A DNA stretch of 64,000 nt from Cricetomys ansorgei (taxonomy: Eukaryota; Chordata; Mammalia; Rodentia; Nesomyidae): positions 21,180,001 to 21,244,000 of the forward strand of contig JAMJFZ010001796.1 of assembly GCA_026225945.1 (NCBI GenBank), written 5' to 3'. Below, piece by piece: positions 47,455 through 58,232 of this stretch (positions are counted from its first letter, which is position 1; each line of letters begins with the position of its first letter). Under the pieces are notes generated by a model that did no database searches, was not told the origin of the DNA, and saw only the letters and a list, made by a program, of their open reading frames with translations. Made by a program: the position numbers and the translations under genes.

Positions 47455-48309
47455 AATAGACAAAGACAGAAGAGATTTGTCTTCATATAATTAGGTTGCA
47501 CTTAAAAATTTAAAAAGTACTAAAATATGCCAAAGATTTTAATATGTTTAAGAAAGAAAACCAGAGGAGAAAATGATGTTATCTTCTATCTTTCCTGCTT
47601 GGGTCTTCTCTGTGAGGTTTGCGAGAAAGAAGGCTCTCACAGGCAGGTAACAGAATATGGAGAAGTTCCTGACAGGAGTATTTCACTTCCAGTTGCCACT
47701 GACAGGAATGACCTCACAGGCTGTGACATTTCCAGAGAGCCTGAGCGTAGTGAATCCTAGTCAAATCATGTGTGACACCTGGTTCTGTTCAGTATCATGG
47801 TACCTTGTTCAGTCTGCACACACCAAGCTGTTCTAAGAATATGCTTTCCAGGTAAGGAATGGTACAGCCCTGTTCTGCCTCCTTCCTCATCAAGAAGATC
47901 TATCAGATCTTGGGCTTGGGTTTCCACACATGAAAACCAGCCCCCCCACCCTCCCAGGAGAGGCAGCTTCTACCATGTCAACCAAGACTCCAGCAGGGAA
48001 AGATGATGCAAACCCAGAAAAGCTGGGACATTACATAGGGAATTGTGGATACTTCAGTCCAAGGTTTACAAGGAATCCTCAAATATTTCTGGGATCATTA
48101 CTTGCACCTGTCTAGTTAGCTAGATCACGGTACCCAGATATTTTCTCTACATGTGGCCCAAAGGCATTTTCTCTCAGATGGTATATCAGTAGTCTCTGAG
48201 TAGAGCAGATGACCAGGTAGTGTGGCCAAGACTCATCCTAGCTCTTGGAGGCCTGAAGAGCCAAGACTCGGGTTCTTACACATGAAGAATTTTAGCTTCA
48301 AAACACAAC

Positions 48310-48460
48310 ACAGACATTGTGCCTGTGTTTGCAGCCTTGCCAGCTTCCCCTACGGATTTTGGACTTGCGAGTCCCCACAATCGCATGAGCCAGTTACTTA
48401 AAACAAACCTCTCTGCGCATGTGTGTCTCCTGCTTCTCTGGAGAATCCTAACACTGTTAC
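48310..48460 (+). repeat. Ancient mammalian repeat fragment, family uncertain
   Basis: ggacttgcgagtccccacaa, tcgcatgagccagttactta and tctctggagaatcctaac match the end of a widespread mammalian repeat that I cannot name with confidence. Confidence 0.4.
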
Positions 48461-48654
48461 CAAGCAGATTAAACAGCCCCTCCTCTGTACGTCAGGCATG
48501 GAAGAAAGAAGAACTTGGCAAAATGTCAGCTGCTTATAAAATCAGAGATTTAAGAGTCTATGAGCGAACAGCTTTCCATTGCCCTTTGAAAGCTTAGGTG
48601 CATATCCCACTGACTCTTTTTATTGATTTGTGAGTATGAGATGTTGGACTTTGG

Positions 48655-48765
48655 AAGTTCTGAGCCAGGCACTAGGGCCTTAGAGCCAGAAGCATTGAGG
48701 TTGGAATCTGGCCTCAGGCTCTTTAATGCATGTGAGGCCACAGGTAAGGGAGTCAATCTCCAGAG
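48655..48765 (+). repeat. MIR-like fragment, 5' part
   Basis: The pattern gccttagagccagaagcatt, gaggttggaatctggcctca and gcatgtgaggccac follows the MIR 5' half. Confidence 0.45.
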
Positions 48766-48769
48766 GCAT

Positions 48770-49868
48770 CCCAGGTTAAATGTAACCCTGAAAAGCCCAA
48801 AGATGTGACATATCCAACTAAGAACCTAGGACGATCATCACACCCTTCTCTCACCCCTAGGGGTAGAGTGACACCTATCACAATCATTAGAATATCACAT
48901 GCCACTGAAGGTTGGGGAAACCTCCCAAGCAGTGCCTTGGTAGGTGCAAACATCACTGAAAGTGCTAGGAGGCTAGGCTGTCCAGAGGCTATCCAACCCT
49001 GTAGAACAGCAGTGTATCTGCAGCTATGCTGCGACAAGACCTCCCTGTGAGGTATGTGACTGTGTCATATTGCGAAGATGATGAAAATAATACTGTGGGT
49101 GATTTTTGGAACTCAGAGGAAGGAAACTCAGTCCCTGAAGAAAGATGGCATAACAGAGAGTGGATATCCCAGGACCAAAGCGCAGTCAGGGGTCAATGAA
49201 AGCAGGTACTGGTTAGCCACCGACTAGTCAGGGTCACATCTGGAGACTTGTGCTGGGAAGTGCCGTAAAGACTTAGCTCACGCAAGGATAGAGACATGAG
49301 CAAAATGGAAACGAGAGGCAGGAAAGAGCTACCCACACGTTCTTTCAGACCACACTAGTAGACTGGAAAGGCACATGAGGACCAGTCATCACTCTGACTT
49401 CTAGGATTCAAAGCATCCACAAGCTAAATCTCGGTATCACAAATGCAAGGGATTTGGGAAAATAAATGATGAAGCTGTTGAATGCTTACAGAGTTGCTGT
49501 TGTTTACAGCAACATGCTGCACACGAAGTAAGAATTTTAATAGACAGCACAGTTATAAATAGACTGCACTGTGCTTTCTCTGAACACTAAATTGTGTTAG
49601 AAGATTCAGTCCATGTGAAATTTCTCCATTCTGCTTTCTTGCACTTCCTAATTTTCTCACAATGAATGTGAATGGCCCCTGGGTAAAAGAAAAGGCATGC
49701 TTAAAGCTCCACCAAGAGCAAGTCTGAAAAGTAGATGCGCCACAGATGAGTGGAATTCACGTCTATGTGTACCTGTATACACACTCTGTTGGCTGACCTT
49801 TACTTAGATGTAAAGACAAACTAACAAGTCTTCTAGGAAAAGCTTTGCTGTCTCTGTGGAGGACCAAC
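48770..49868. other. Intron next to the EGF 6/7 exon, nothing recognised
   Basis: Contains the gttggt donor of the adjacent exon at its right end (49868-49863, minus strand). No repeat family identified. Confidence 0.45.
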
Positions 49869-50093
49869 CTGGATCACAGAGGCACTTGTAGCTGGTGCCC
49901 ACGCTGCGGCACATGCCGTGAGCACACGGGCTGAGGGCACAGAAGTCAACGAGCTGGGCACATGTGGGCCCTGTGAAGCCTGGGCTGCAGCTGCAGGTGA
50001 AGTGCACACCATCCACATAGCAGGTGCCATTGTTCTGGCATGGAGACGACATGCAAGGATCTACCTTCTCTTCACACGCAGAGCCGAAGTATC
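49869..50093 (-). CDS. Dner: Dner coding exon: end of EGF 5, all EGF 6, most of EGF 7
   Basis: A 225-bp internal exon, phase 1 at both ends (75 codons counting split ones). The acceptor is a pyrimidine tract ending cctgcag; the donor is gttggt, which is weaker than the donors of the other three exons. The frame starts at YFGSACEEK, carrying the last cysteine of EGF 5. EGF 6 follows (VDPCMSSPCQNNGTCYVDG...), with all six cysteines, an O-glucose type motif C-M-S-S-P-C, an O-fucose type motif C-Q-N-N-G-T-C and an N-glycosylation sequon N-G-T. EGF 7 begins at DFCALSPCAHGMC and is cut after its fifth cysteine at LCDP-G. EGF 7 has a short C2-C3 loop and neither O-glycan motif. No stop in frame. As I recall human DNER, Met replaces Ala in the first loop of EGF 6 and Met replaces Thr in the C2-C3 loop of EGF 7. 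Confidence 0.97.
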
Positions 50094-50129
50094 CTGCAGG
50101 AAAACATAGAAGGGCTTTAAATTTTTAAA

Positions 50130-50352
50130 ACAGGACTAGAGATGTAGCTTAGTTGGTAGAATAAGATGCCTATCATGGATTAAGCCCTGAGATCATTCCC
50201 CAATACCGCATAAACCTGATGTGGCTGTCCAAGCGCTATCATCCCAGCTCTAGGGAGGCAGAGGCCTGAGCTGCAGAAGTTCAAAGCCACCCTGAGGTAT
50301 ATAGCAAGTTTGGGAGCACATGAGATATCTGAGACCCTGTCTCCAAGAATAA
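50130..50352 (+). repeat. ID_B1-type SINE
   Basis: ID-type head aggactagagatgtagctta and gttggtagaataagatgcct joined to a B1-type part (ccagctctagggaggcagag, gagaccctgtctccaag) with an A-rich tail. It starts about 40 bases upstream (in transcript terms) of the exon acceptor. Confidence 0.7.
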
Positions 50353-50359
50353 AAATAAA

Positions 50360-52200
50360 AAAAAATTTTAAAATTCTGAAATATGCTTGCATACAATTAG
50401 TAATTCAGATATGTCACAACCCACTAAGATCTGTAAGATTGATATCTTAGATTTGGTAACCCTGTGTTAAAATATTAAATCCCGTGATTCTATGTTTGTT
50501 AAAACACAAAACACATGATTGCTTGAACATACATCATATGTGCTATAGATGTGCACGTGGCATATGTCTATGATATGTGTATTTGTGTACGTATAATCTG
50601 AAATATGCCAAAAACAAGCAGACAATGATTACTTAAAAGTGTAAGACGTAGCACTAAATACAAAAGAGAAAAAACATGTAAAATAGTAAATAATGAAGAT
50701 GTCTCACTCATCTTTATCATTTTTCTTCTATTCATTTTCTTGAAAACTTATAATACATTTAACTATACAACTTCCAGACTGTAATTTATTCTTCCAAAAT
50801 GTACAAGTCAGTGTTTTTAATAAATGTAATCAAGTGTCCAACCCAATGGATGCTACATATATACGAAAACGTCTTAAAGGTTGAGTCTGGCGATGCGTAA
50901 ACAAGCATGGTGTTATCCGTCATCACAGTGCAATGCCATCTGGCACAGGCATGCCACAGGGTGAGTGGGTCGCCAAGGCATAGCACCCTAAGAATGAAGG
51001 TAGAGTCAGAAGACCACACTTAGTAGAAATGTCTAAAAAAAAGGACACATGGAAGTATGGAAAGCGTGTGGTTGCTGAGGCCAGGGTTCAAAGAGAGACG
51101 GAGGACAATGGTCGCGGTGGCCCACTGGCTTGAAGGAGATGTTCAAAAACGGTCCTTGCCAATAGTTGAACACTTGCATGAATTTACTAAAAATGCTGAA
51201 CTGTGCAGTTTGGGAGAATGAATTAGAATCTAGAAATTATACATGCAGGCAGATTTTATGACATAATGTTATGTAAAGCTGTTACGTATTTTAATTTTAA
51301 ATGAGATTATCGGATCGGTGTTTCTTATTGTTTTCTGTATACATAATTTGGCATTTCTCAGGCCAAAAAAGTGACATGCACGTATAAACATGGATCTGTA
51401 CGTGTCTTCAGCCACACAGGAGTGTGTATTTAAGAGTTATATAATCCTAAACTTCTTTTAATATGTTAAGACTGATTTAAAAATTCAGTAAATATTTATG
51501 TTTTAGAAATGAAAGTAAAGCAATGTTACTCACGCATACCTTTCCTTTGATATTCCAATTTTCTTACCTGTGTTTAGTTTATATTTACTTATACGCATAC
51601 ATAATTCCTTAGTGATGTTGGCAACTGCTATAGCCATTATTAAGAATATAGTGAATCTATGATATCAGCAAAAATAGCCCCGGATTTAATCATCTGAAGC
51701 ACCACTCATAAGTGGTTTAGTATTATTCTGAGTAGAAATAGAAGAAAATTAAAAAATATTCAGCATTTTATAAACTTTTTGGTTTCTTTTCAATTTTAGA
51801 AATCAAACTAAAAATGTAACATACAATCAGTTTTAAAAATGCTTGAACTCTCCAAAGACTCCCCTAGAGTGGAATAATTTTCTGTCCTTCAAGTATTCTA
51901 CTTTATTCTGATTAAAAAGAAGATACTTAAACACTTACCAACACATACCAGCACTACAAAGTATCCTCACTTAACAATTTATTTGCAAAAAATAAAACTA
52001 TTTCAAATATCTTAATTGTAGAACAAAATTAAATTAATCGTCCCCATTTGCATCTAGAAAACGCATTATCACCATCTGAAATATTAAAGACCCAATTTGG
52101 TTCTGTGTGTGACACTAATAAAGTAATCCAATTTATTTTCTGAATCTGAAGAGACAGGTTTGTGAAATTAACTGACCAAGTCAACTCACAAGTTGCATTC
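50360..52200. other. AT-rich intron with possible L1 3' end
   Basis: A stretch at about 51010-51235 (gtagaaatgtctaaaa, gtggttgctgaggccaggg, tgaatttactaaaaatgctg) resembles an old L1 3' UTR on the plus strand. The rest is AT-rich and unrecognised. Confidence 0.4.
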
Positions 52201-52272
52201 AGTTGGACTGAGACTCAGAGTTTTATCTCTGAACTTAAGAAAATGAAAAAATGAGCAGGGTGGGGTGGGGGA

Positions 52273-52405
52273 AGCAGTAGTGGCACACGCCTTTAATCCC
52301 AGTGCTCGGGAGGCAGAGGTAGGTGGATCTCTATGAGTTTGAGGCCAGCCTGGTCTAAGAGTGAGTTCCAGAACAGCCAGAGTTACAGAAGAGAAACCCT
52401 GTCTC

Positions 52406-52410
<5 letters not shown>
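52273..52410 (+). repeat. B1 SINE
   Basis: agtggcacacgcctttaatc, cagtgctcgggaggcagagg, gaggccagcctggtctaaga and gagaaaccctgtctcaga are a well-preserved forward B1. Confidence 0.92.
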
Positions 52411-52448
<38 letters not shown>

Positions 52449-52487
52449 CAGAGAGATACAGAGAGACAGAGAGAGACAGAGAGAGAA
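52408..52487. repeat. (GA)n/(GACAGA)n simple repeat at the B1 tail
   Basis: Twelve or so GA units followed by gacagagacaga units. It supports an Arg/Glu/Asp-rich artefact frame on plus and a Ser/Leu-rich one on minus. Confidence 0.92.
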
Positions 52488-52499
52488 TGAAAAAATGAG

Positions 52500-52910
52500 T
52501 CTTTCCATCCAAACTGATGAACTCAGAGAGGCTGTGCAGCACACACAAGACCTGCACAGGTTCTAGCCAGATAAAATCCCAGCACAGAAAAGGGGAAGTA
52601 GACATAGAGTCTTACCCTTAACTAAGAAGTTATTTGCAATTGACAGCTACAGGGACAGGGGAAATCTGTTTTCTTCAACGGAGTGACACCGGGTATATCA
52701 ACCAGACTCCAAAGCAGGCCTCATTGAGAAGTTGGCCAAAACAAAATGGACTCCATATTTTTGTTTATTTGTGCTTCTCTGCTGTTTTGTTTTGGTATTT
52801 TTAAAAGAGAGAAAGAACATGCAGTTGGATAGAAAGAGTGAGTGGGATGATCTGGGCAGAGGTGGAACAGGGAAGAATATGGCCAAAATACATTAAAATT
52901 TTAAAAAGCA
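52500..52910 (+). mobile_element. Rodent L1 3' UTR
   Basis: The order cacaagacctgcacaggttc, aaaatcccagcacagaaaag, accgggtatatcaaccagac, tccaaagcaggcctcattga and gccaaaatacattaaaattt is that of rodent L1 3' UTRs. Confidence 0.8.
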
Positions 52911-52924
52911 AAAGAAAATTATGA

Positions 52925-53440
52925 AATATTCATGGAATTAAAAGACACCAAAAATTGGGAAACCGCCCCCCACACTTTATGGATTGGAAGAACTAATATT
53001 TCTAAAATATCTATACTACCCAACTGACCTAAAGGTCAATGCAATCCCATCAAAATACCAATAGCATTCACAAACCTCCACCACCAGCAACAAAAACCAA
53101 AATTCATATGGAAGCACAAAAGACCCCAAGTAGTCAAAGCAATCTCAATCGTGGTGAACAAAGCTAGGAGTGGCACAGAACCTGACTTCTGGAAACACAA
53201 CAGAGCCATGGCACCCAAAACAGCAATGACACTTGGAAGCCCAGTTCAATAAAGCAGAAGAACTCTACAAAGCCACAAACCTATGGCCAAATGCCTCCTC
53301 AATAAAGGCACCGAAACATCCCTGCGCAGGAAAAGCACTGCTGAGAAAACTAGATATCCACATGCAGAGGACTGAAACTGACCCATTATCTCTCACTTTG
53401 CCAAAAAAAAAAAAAAAAAAATCAACTCAAAATGAAGGCA
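52925..53440 (+). mobile_element. L1 ORF2 relic (after reverse-transcriptase core)
   Basis: Conceptual plus-strand translation gives L1-like words such as IGRTNISKIS and NAIPIKIPIAF, then MAPKTAMTLGSPVQ, with stops. ORF2 sequence continues past an internal A19 run (53403-53421) into tcaactcaaaatgaagg. It lies directly after another L1's 3' end, so it is a separate insertion. Confidence 0.8.
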
Positions 53441-53444
53441 AAAA

Positions 53445-54535
53445 GAACTGGGTTCAATTACCACCTCTGCCCACTGATCTGCGAGACCCAGGGCTAGAAC
53501 CGAACCCCTCTGACTTGTTTTGGCATTGCGTGGGATGCAGATGTTGATGATCTCGGCTTCCTGGATTTATTATGGAGCTTAGATGCAAGCATAGCAACTC
53601 TCGAATACTGAGAACAAGCAGCCACATCTGTATGACTTCCAGAGACCTTGGGGACGGTCCTGATACTAACGGCGATGGAAAACACAAAAGGAGGTTGTGC
53701 AGTCGGGGTTATCAGTTCAGCTGGGATGCCGAACGACTGAAGCACTTAGGAACAAAAGGAAGAAGAGAAAGCTGTGCCGGGTTCTGAGAATGCTCCGGCT
53801 ATGAATAGTAAACTCTACATTTCCTTCTGTTGCTCAGCCCATTGTTATCTTGTTACTCATAGGACACCCTTTTATAAATGACTCACTTCTTCCCCCGCCG
53901 CCCCCTAAATGACCTTCCCAGGAGAACATGTCGTCCCCCCCCCCCCCCCCCCCGGGGGACAGCGTTTTGTAACACAAGTATTGAAAAGAAAAAAAAAACA
54001 AAAGAAAAGGTCTGACTCTCCTTACTAGATGTCTGACTTTTATCATTTTGAGTTTAATTTCCATACCTAAAAAGTGCTGTGGACTCCTACTATGTGAGAT
54101 TAATAAAGTGACGTGCGGTGTTCAATAAATGTTGGATTCGACTTCCTTTAAGCTGTGAGTTTGTGAGATTTCACTCTGCTTGTATACTTAAAGATTGTGC
54201 AAGGACAACTGAGAGGAATGGCCTGTTAGGCAATCTCTGGAACACGATCAAATTTCACATTTGCCCAGAGTCCCCCAGGGCTGTATCCCTGGACATGTGT
54301 AAGGGTGTTTTCTGGAATAGGAGTTGGTCACACAGCTTTTTAAACACATGCAGTTATTGGGCCACCCTGTGAGGCAGACAAACTGGGTGAGCTCCTGGGA
54401 TAACAGCTGTGGGAAGGGGTAAAAGATTTGCTCAGAAGAGCATCTTTTCACAAGCTCAACAGGGGTCTGCTGAAACTACCCTGGCTCATGCTAGCATTTA
54501 GAAGTACGGGCACTCACTATTCCAAGAATATTACT
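53445..54535. other. Intron, unrecognised, with C19 run
   Basis: No exon or repeat family recognised. It contains a run of 19 C followed by five G at 53935-53958. Confidence 0.45.
53935..53958. repeat. Poly-C run (C19) followed by GGGGG
   Basis: Nineteen uninterrupted cytosines then five guanines, with C-rich sequence just before (cccccgccgccccc at 53892-53905). Confidence 0.9.
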
Positions 54536-54539
54536 CTAT

Positions 54540-54690
54540 CAATTCACTTATAACTCATATAAAATGCATTTCTTCACTTTCAAATGAAGAAGTAGACACA
54601 GGAAGATCAAGGAGTTTGCCCATAAGCACCCAGAAAAGGCGGAGTCAGATTTGAACCCAGGATTCACAAACCAAGGTTCTTTTGTAACAT
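54540..54690 (+). repeat. MIR SINE fragment
   Basis: aatgaagaagtagacacagg, aagatcaaggagtttgccca, taagcacccagaaaaggcgg and gtcagatttgaacccaggat match the MIR core and 3' part. Confidence 0.65.
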
Positions 54691-55033
54691 TCAATCACAC
54701 CAGGTATATAGCAAAGAAGCCAGTACTGAGAAGAAATGGGTGCTAGTATCTGTCTGGCTGCTATCTTATTGGCTTATGCTTAACCTAGTATCCATTCCCC
54801 AACCTTCTACATCATAGAACTTCAGCTCACATAGCTACACAAAATAACAGCTATACTTAATAACCTCTGCTACAGTTATATATTGGCCTGTTGCTCCATT
54901 CTGGATAGTGAGCTATAAGTGTAAATGAGGGGAAGCCACAGCTGAGAAACTTCCTTAATAAATAGTGGGCATGTATTCTTTGCTTTTAGTACTCTATCCC
55001 TCTGTCCTTTCTACCACATAGGTGTGTATGTTT

Positions 55034-55095
55034 ATATATATATATATATATATATATGTAATATGTATATATTATACGTGTGTGTGTGGGGGGGG
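55034..55095. repeat. (TA)n and (TG)n simple repeat
   Basis: About 13 TA units then short tgtgtg and g-run segments. Confidence 0.85.
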
Positions 55096-55179
55096 TGTAT
55101 AGCATGGCTGAATTCTTCCTAACTTTGGTGCAAATTATCAATCCATGGACAAAATATTCAATGAACCATAAGAAGGATA

Positions 55180-56700
55180 GATTAAAACAAGGATAGATTA
55201 AAACACATAAGAACATCATAGCCAAACTACTGAATATCAAAATTAGGAGAAAATATTAAAGGAGCAAAGATCTATAGAATCATATCGATGATTATATTAA
55301 ACGTTCGTGGACTAATACTCCAAATAAAAGGCAGAGATTCGATTCTTAGATTGCATTAGAAACAGCAAATTCTATGAGTTTTTAGAAGAACCCTACTATC
55401 AAAATGAAAACACATAAAGCTCAAGGCAAAAATAAGGGGGAAAATATTTTTTAAAAGATAAATAACAAAGGTGATACATCCATAGTAGGTCCCAGGCCAG
55501 CTTGAGATACATAGCAAGATCTTATTTCATCAAAAAATATATTAGACCTGAAAAGGATTCTTAATATGGAAAACATGCAAATCATCAGGAAGATGTAACT
55601 ATCTCCAATGTATAGGCTCTAATTAAGATAGTTTCAAATACACAAAAGAAACTGCCATGATGAATGATACAAGGAAGACTCCTTTCATAATATTTAATGG
55701 AGTAAATTGACAAAATCAGAGTATATACATTATTTGAATAATATATTCCTTTTATAACACTTGATATAAGTTGGTTGTTTCAATTAATATGGAAAAATCA
55801 TACAAAATTCAGCACTCATTCATTACTTTAAAACAGAAAGAAAACTGAAAGTTTTTTCCTCTATAATTATAGGGCATGTACAAAAACATAGATAGCATCG
55901 TATTTAGCAGTATAATAATAAATATTCCCTCTATTGTAAAGAACAAGGGAAGGATTCTAACCTCCACACCTACATTCAACATTTCACTTTATGCAAAAGA
56001 CAAGTAAAAGCTTAAAGTGTGTAAAGGAAAACAGCATGACTCTACTATTTTGTAACCTATGATCTTATGCAAAGGAAACCAAAAGAGTTTGTAATTAAAA
56101 ACCACGGAACCATGAGTGAAAATAGCAAACTATTAAGACAAGTCAAATACAAAACCAACTACACTTCTGTTCACTAGCAATAATGAAAATAAGTTTAAAT
56201 TCCACTTATAATCAAAAAAACAGAAAAGAGGCTGGAGAAATGGCTTGGTGATTAAGAGTACTTGCTACTCTTGGAGAGGACTGGAGTTTGGTTCACAGAA
56301 CCCAAATGGTACTTCACTACCATCTGTAACTGCAGTTCCAGGGGATCTGACACCCTCTTCAGGCTTCCATGGACACCAAGCAGATACATGGTGTTCATCT
56401 GTACATGCAGGCGAAACATTCATGCAAATAAAATAAAAATAAATACTTCTAAAACATAAAATAGAAGTAAATTTAATAAGAGACATTCAAGAAATCTGTA
56501 CTGAAAACTATAAAATAATACTTTTAAAAATTAAAAATATCCAAATACATAGCTATACCATGTTCATGGATTTGGAATACCAAATCTTATCAAGATACAA
56601 ATTCCCTCAAAGTCCTTTACTATGAAAGCAGTTATTCAAGCTATCTGTTATTTGAAATGCAATCAAACTATCTCTGATAATCTATGTCAGTATAATGAAG
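55180..56700 (+). mobile_element. Old L1 ORF2 relic split by a B2
   Basis: Degraded L1 words before the B2 (aggcagagattcgattctta, acattcaacatttcacttta, aaatacaaaaccaactacac) and clear L1 words after it (tctgtactgaaaactataaa, catgttcatggatttggaat), both plus strand and in ORF2 order. The B2 at 56228 therefore landed in an existing L1. The region before 55700 is the least certain. Confidence 0.6.
56228..56455 (+). repeat. B2 SINE inserted in old L1
   Basis: gaggctggagaaatggcttgg, gattaagagtacttgctact, gttccaggggatctgacacc, ctcttcaggcttccatggac and an A-rich tail match forward B2 at nearly full length. Confidence 0.88.
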
Positions 56701-57034
56701 TAACTAACTCTTGTACATCTCGGCTCTCTTATTTGTAAAAGATAGAAATCTTACAGAAGGCTTGGAGTCTTGATGCTATGCAATTAGTCCATAAACATTC
56801 AACAAGTAAAAGTTGAATGGAGCCCCATTTGACTCCAAGCCTATTCCCTTAAGTTTCATGTGCTGCCTGCCTCACACTGCAGAGTCTGTATAAAAAGCAT
56901 TGGCAAGTTGGAAGTTCTAGCATACAAAACTGTGATTGAGCCAGACACAAAGATGAATGTTTGCAATCTAATGGATGAAGGATTCATTTTGGTTCCTGGT
57001 TTAAGAGACTACAGTTCATCAAGGCATAGCAGGA

Positions 57035-57240
57035 GGAGGCAGCTAATCACATTGTGCACAGTCAGGAAGCAAGAGGGATGAATGGCAGCACTCAACGGGT
57101 TCCTGGCTTCCTTTCCCTTTTTATTTAGATTGGGTTCTCAGCCCAGACTCAGGGTGGATCTTCGCTCCTCCCACTCACTGTGACATGTGTGAACCGACTA
57201 CACACAGCAAAAACAAAAATTTTTAGATAACAACAACAAC
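57035..57240 (-). mobile_element. Rodent medium-reiteration repeat fragment, minus strand
   Basis: agctaatcacattgtgcaca, gtcaggaagcaagagggatg, ctttttatttagattggg and cagactcagggtggatcttc are the reverse orientation of the family seen at 21642 and 63160. A short (CAA)n follows. Confidence 0.6.
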
Positions 57241-57714
57241 AAAAAGCATGCACAGGACAACAGATGGAATACAGTTTTGTGGAGTACTATACCATAAATA
57301 GTAAAAATAACTAGTAAATAGTAGTATTGCTAAGCATGCCACAGTCTCTTGTTCTCTGCACCATTTTTAGTTGTGGTTCTCTGGGTTAATCACCATCTAC
57401 TGTAAAAATAATCTTCTCTGATGGGGTTTGAGAAATGAATTAATCTACGGGTATAACAATAAGTCATTAGGAGTTGGTTTTATACTATGTCTTTTTCTCA
57501 AAGTAATAGTAATAGGTTCTCCCCTAGGACCTAGAACCTGTCTAGCCACAGGTTCTTAGCCCAGATAAAACTAAGATGACCTTTCCCCTCCAGTAATGTG
57601 CAGAGTACCATCCAGCACTATGAAAGCTAGCCAGTAGGGATGAAGCTTCCTAGTTAATAGAAGCTTGATCTCTCCTTGTTCTGTGGCTTAAGTGTGTGCT
57701 GTCGCCAGCCATAT

Positions 57715-58232
57715 GGCCTTATCCAGTTCTGTGAAACCTACCTATATCACGACGCCTCATCCCAAGGCTCAGGAATAATTGGAAAAGGGGAGACAGAAAG
57801 AGAGTAAGAGCTGGAGGTGGTGGATGGCAACAGCAAAGCAGAGCTTTTCCGGAAGCAACAGAGAAAGCTGCAAGACGAACTACAGTGGTTGTGACAACAC
57901 GCACAAGACCTGTGCAAGCTCAAGCCAGAAAAGTTCCAGCACTGAGAAAAGAGGTGGTCGTTGAAGTCCCAGCCCTGACTGAGGAATGTTGGCAACTGAC
58001 AGCTGCCAGGAGAAGGCAAGTTAGGTTTATTTCAGGGTGTGGCCCTCGGTGGGTCCTCATATCCAAGAGTACATGAGGCAGCACCAGCCGGACCCAACGG
58101 GTATATAAAAAGAGGACACAAGATTGCGTGTGTGTGGAATGGGATGAGTCTGGGAGGAGTTTGGGGAGAGTGAATATGATCAAAATACAATATATGTAAT
58201 TCTCAAAGAATTAATAAAAATAATTTAAAGTA
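57715..58232 (+). mobile_element. Rodent L1 3' UTR with terminal A-rich end
   Basis: The blocks gagtaagagctggaggtgg, agagcttttccggaagcaac, acaagacctgtgcaagctca, agccctgactgaggaatgtt and attctcaaagaattaataaa follow the rodent L1 3' UTR to its very end. Confidence 0.85.

Noticed and set aside
52186..52605. 139-codon minus frame and Arg/Glu-rich plus frame
   Set aside because: Produced by a B1 SINE and its GA/GACAGA tail.
57747..58019. 90-codon minus frame
   Set aside because: Lies in the reverse of an L1 3' UTR.
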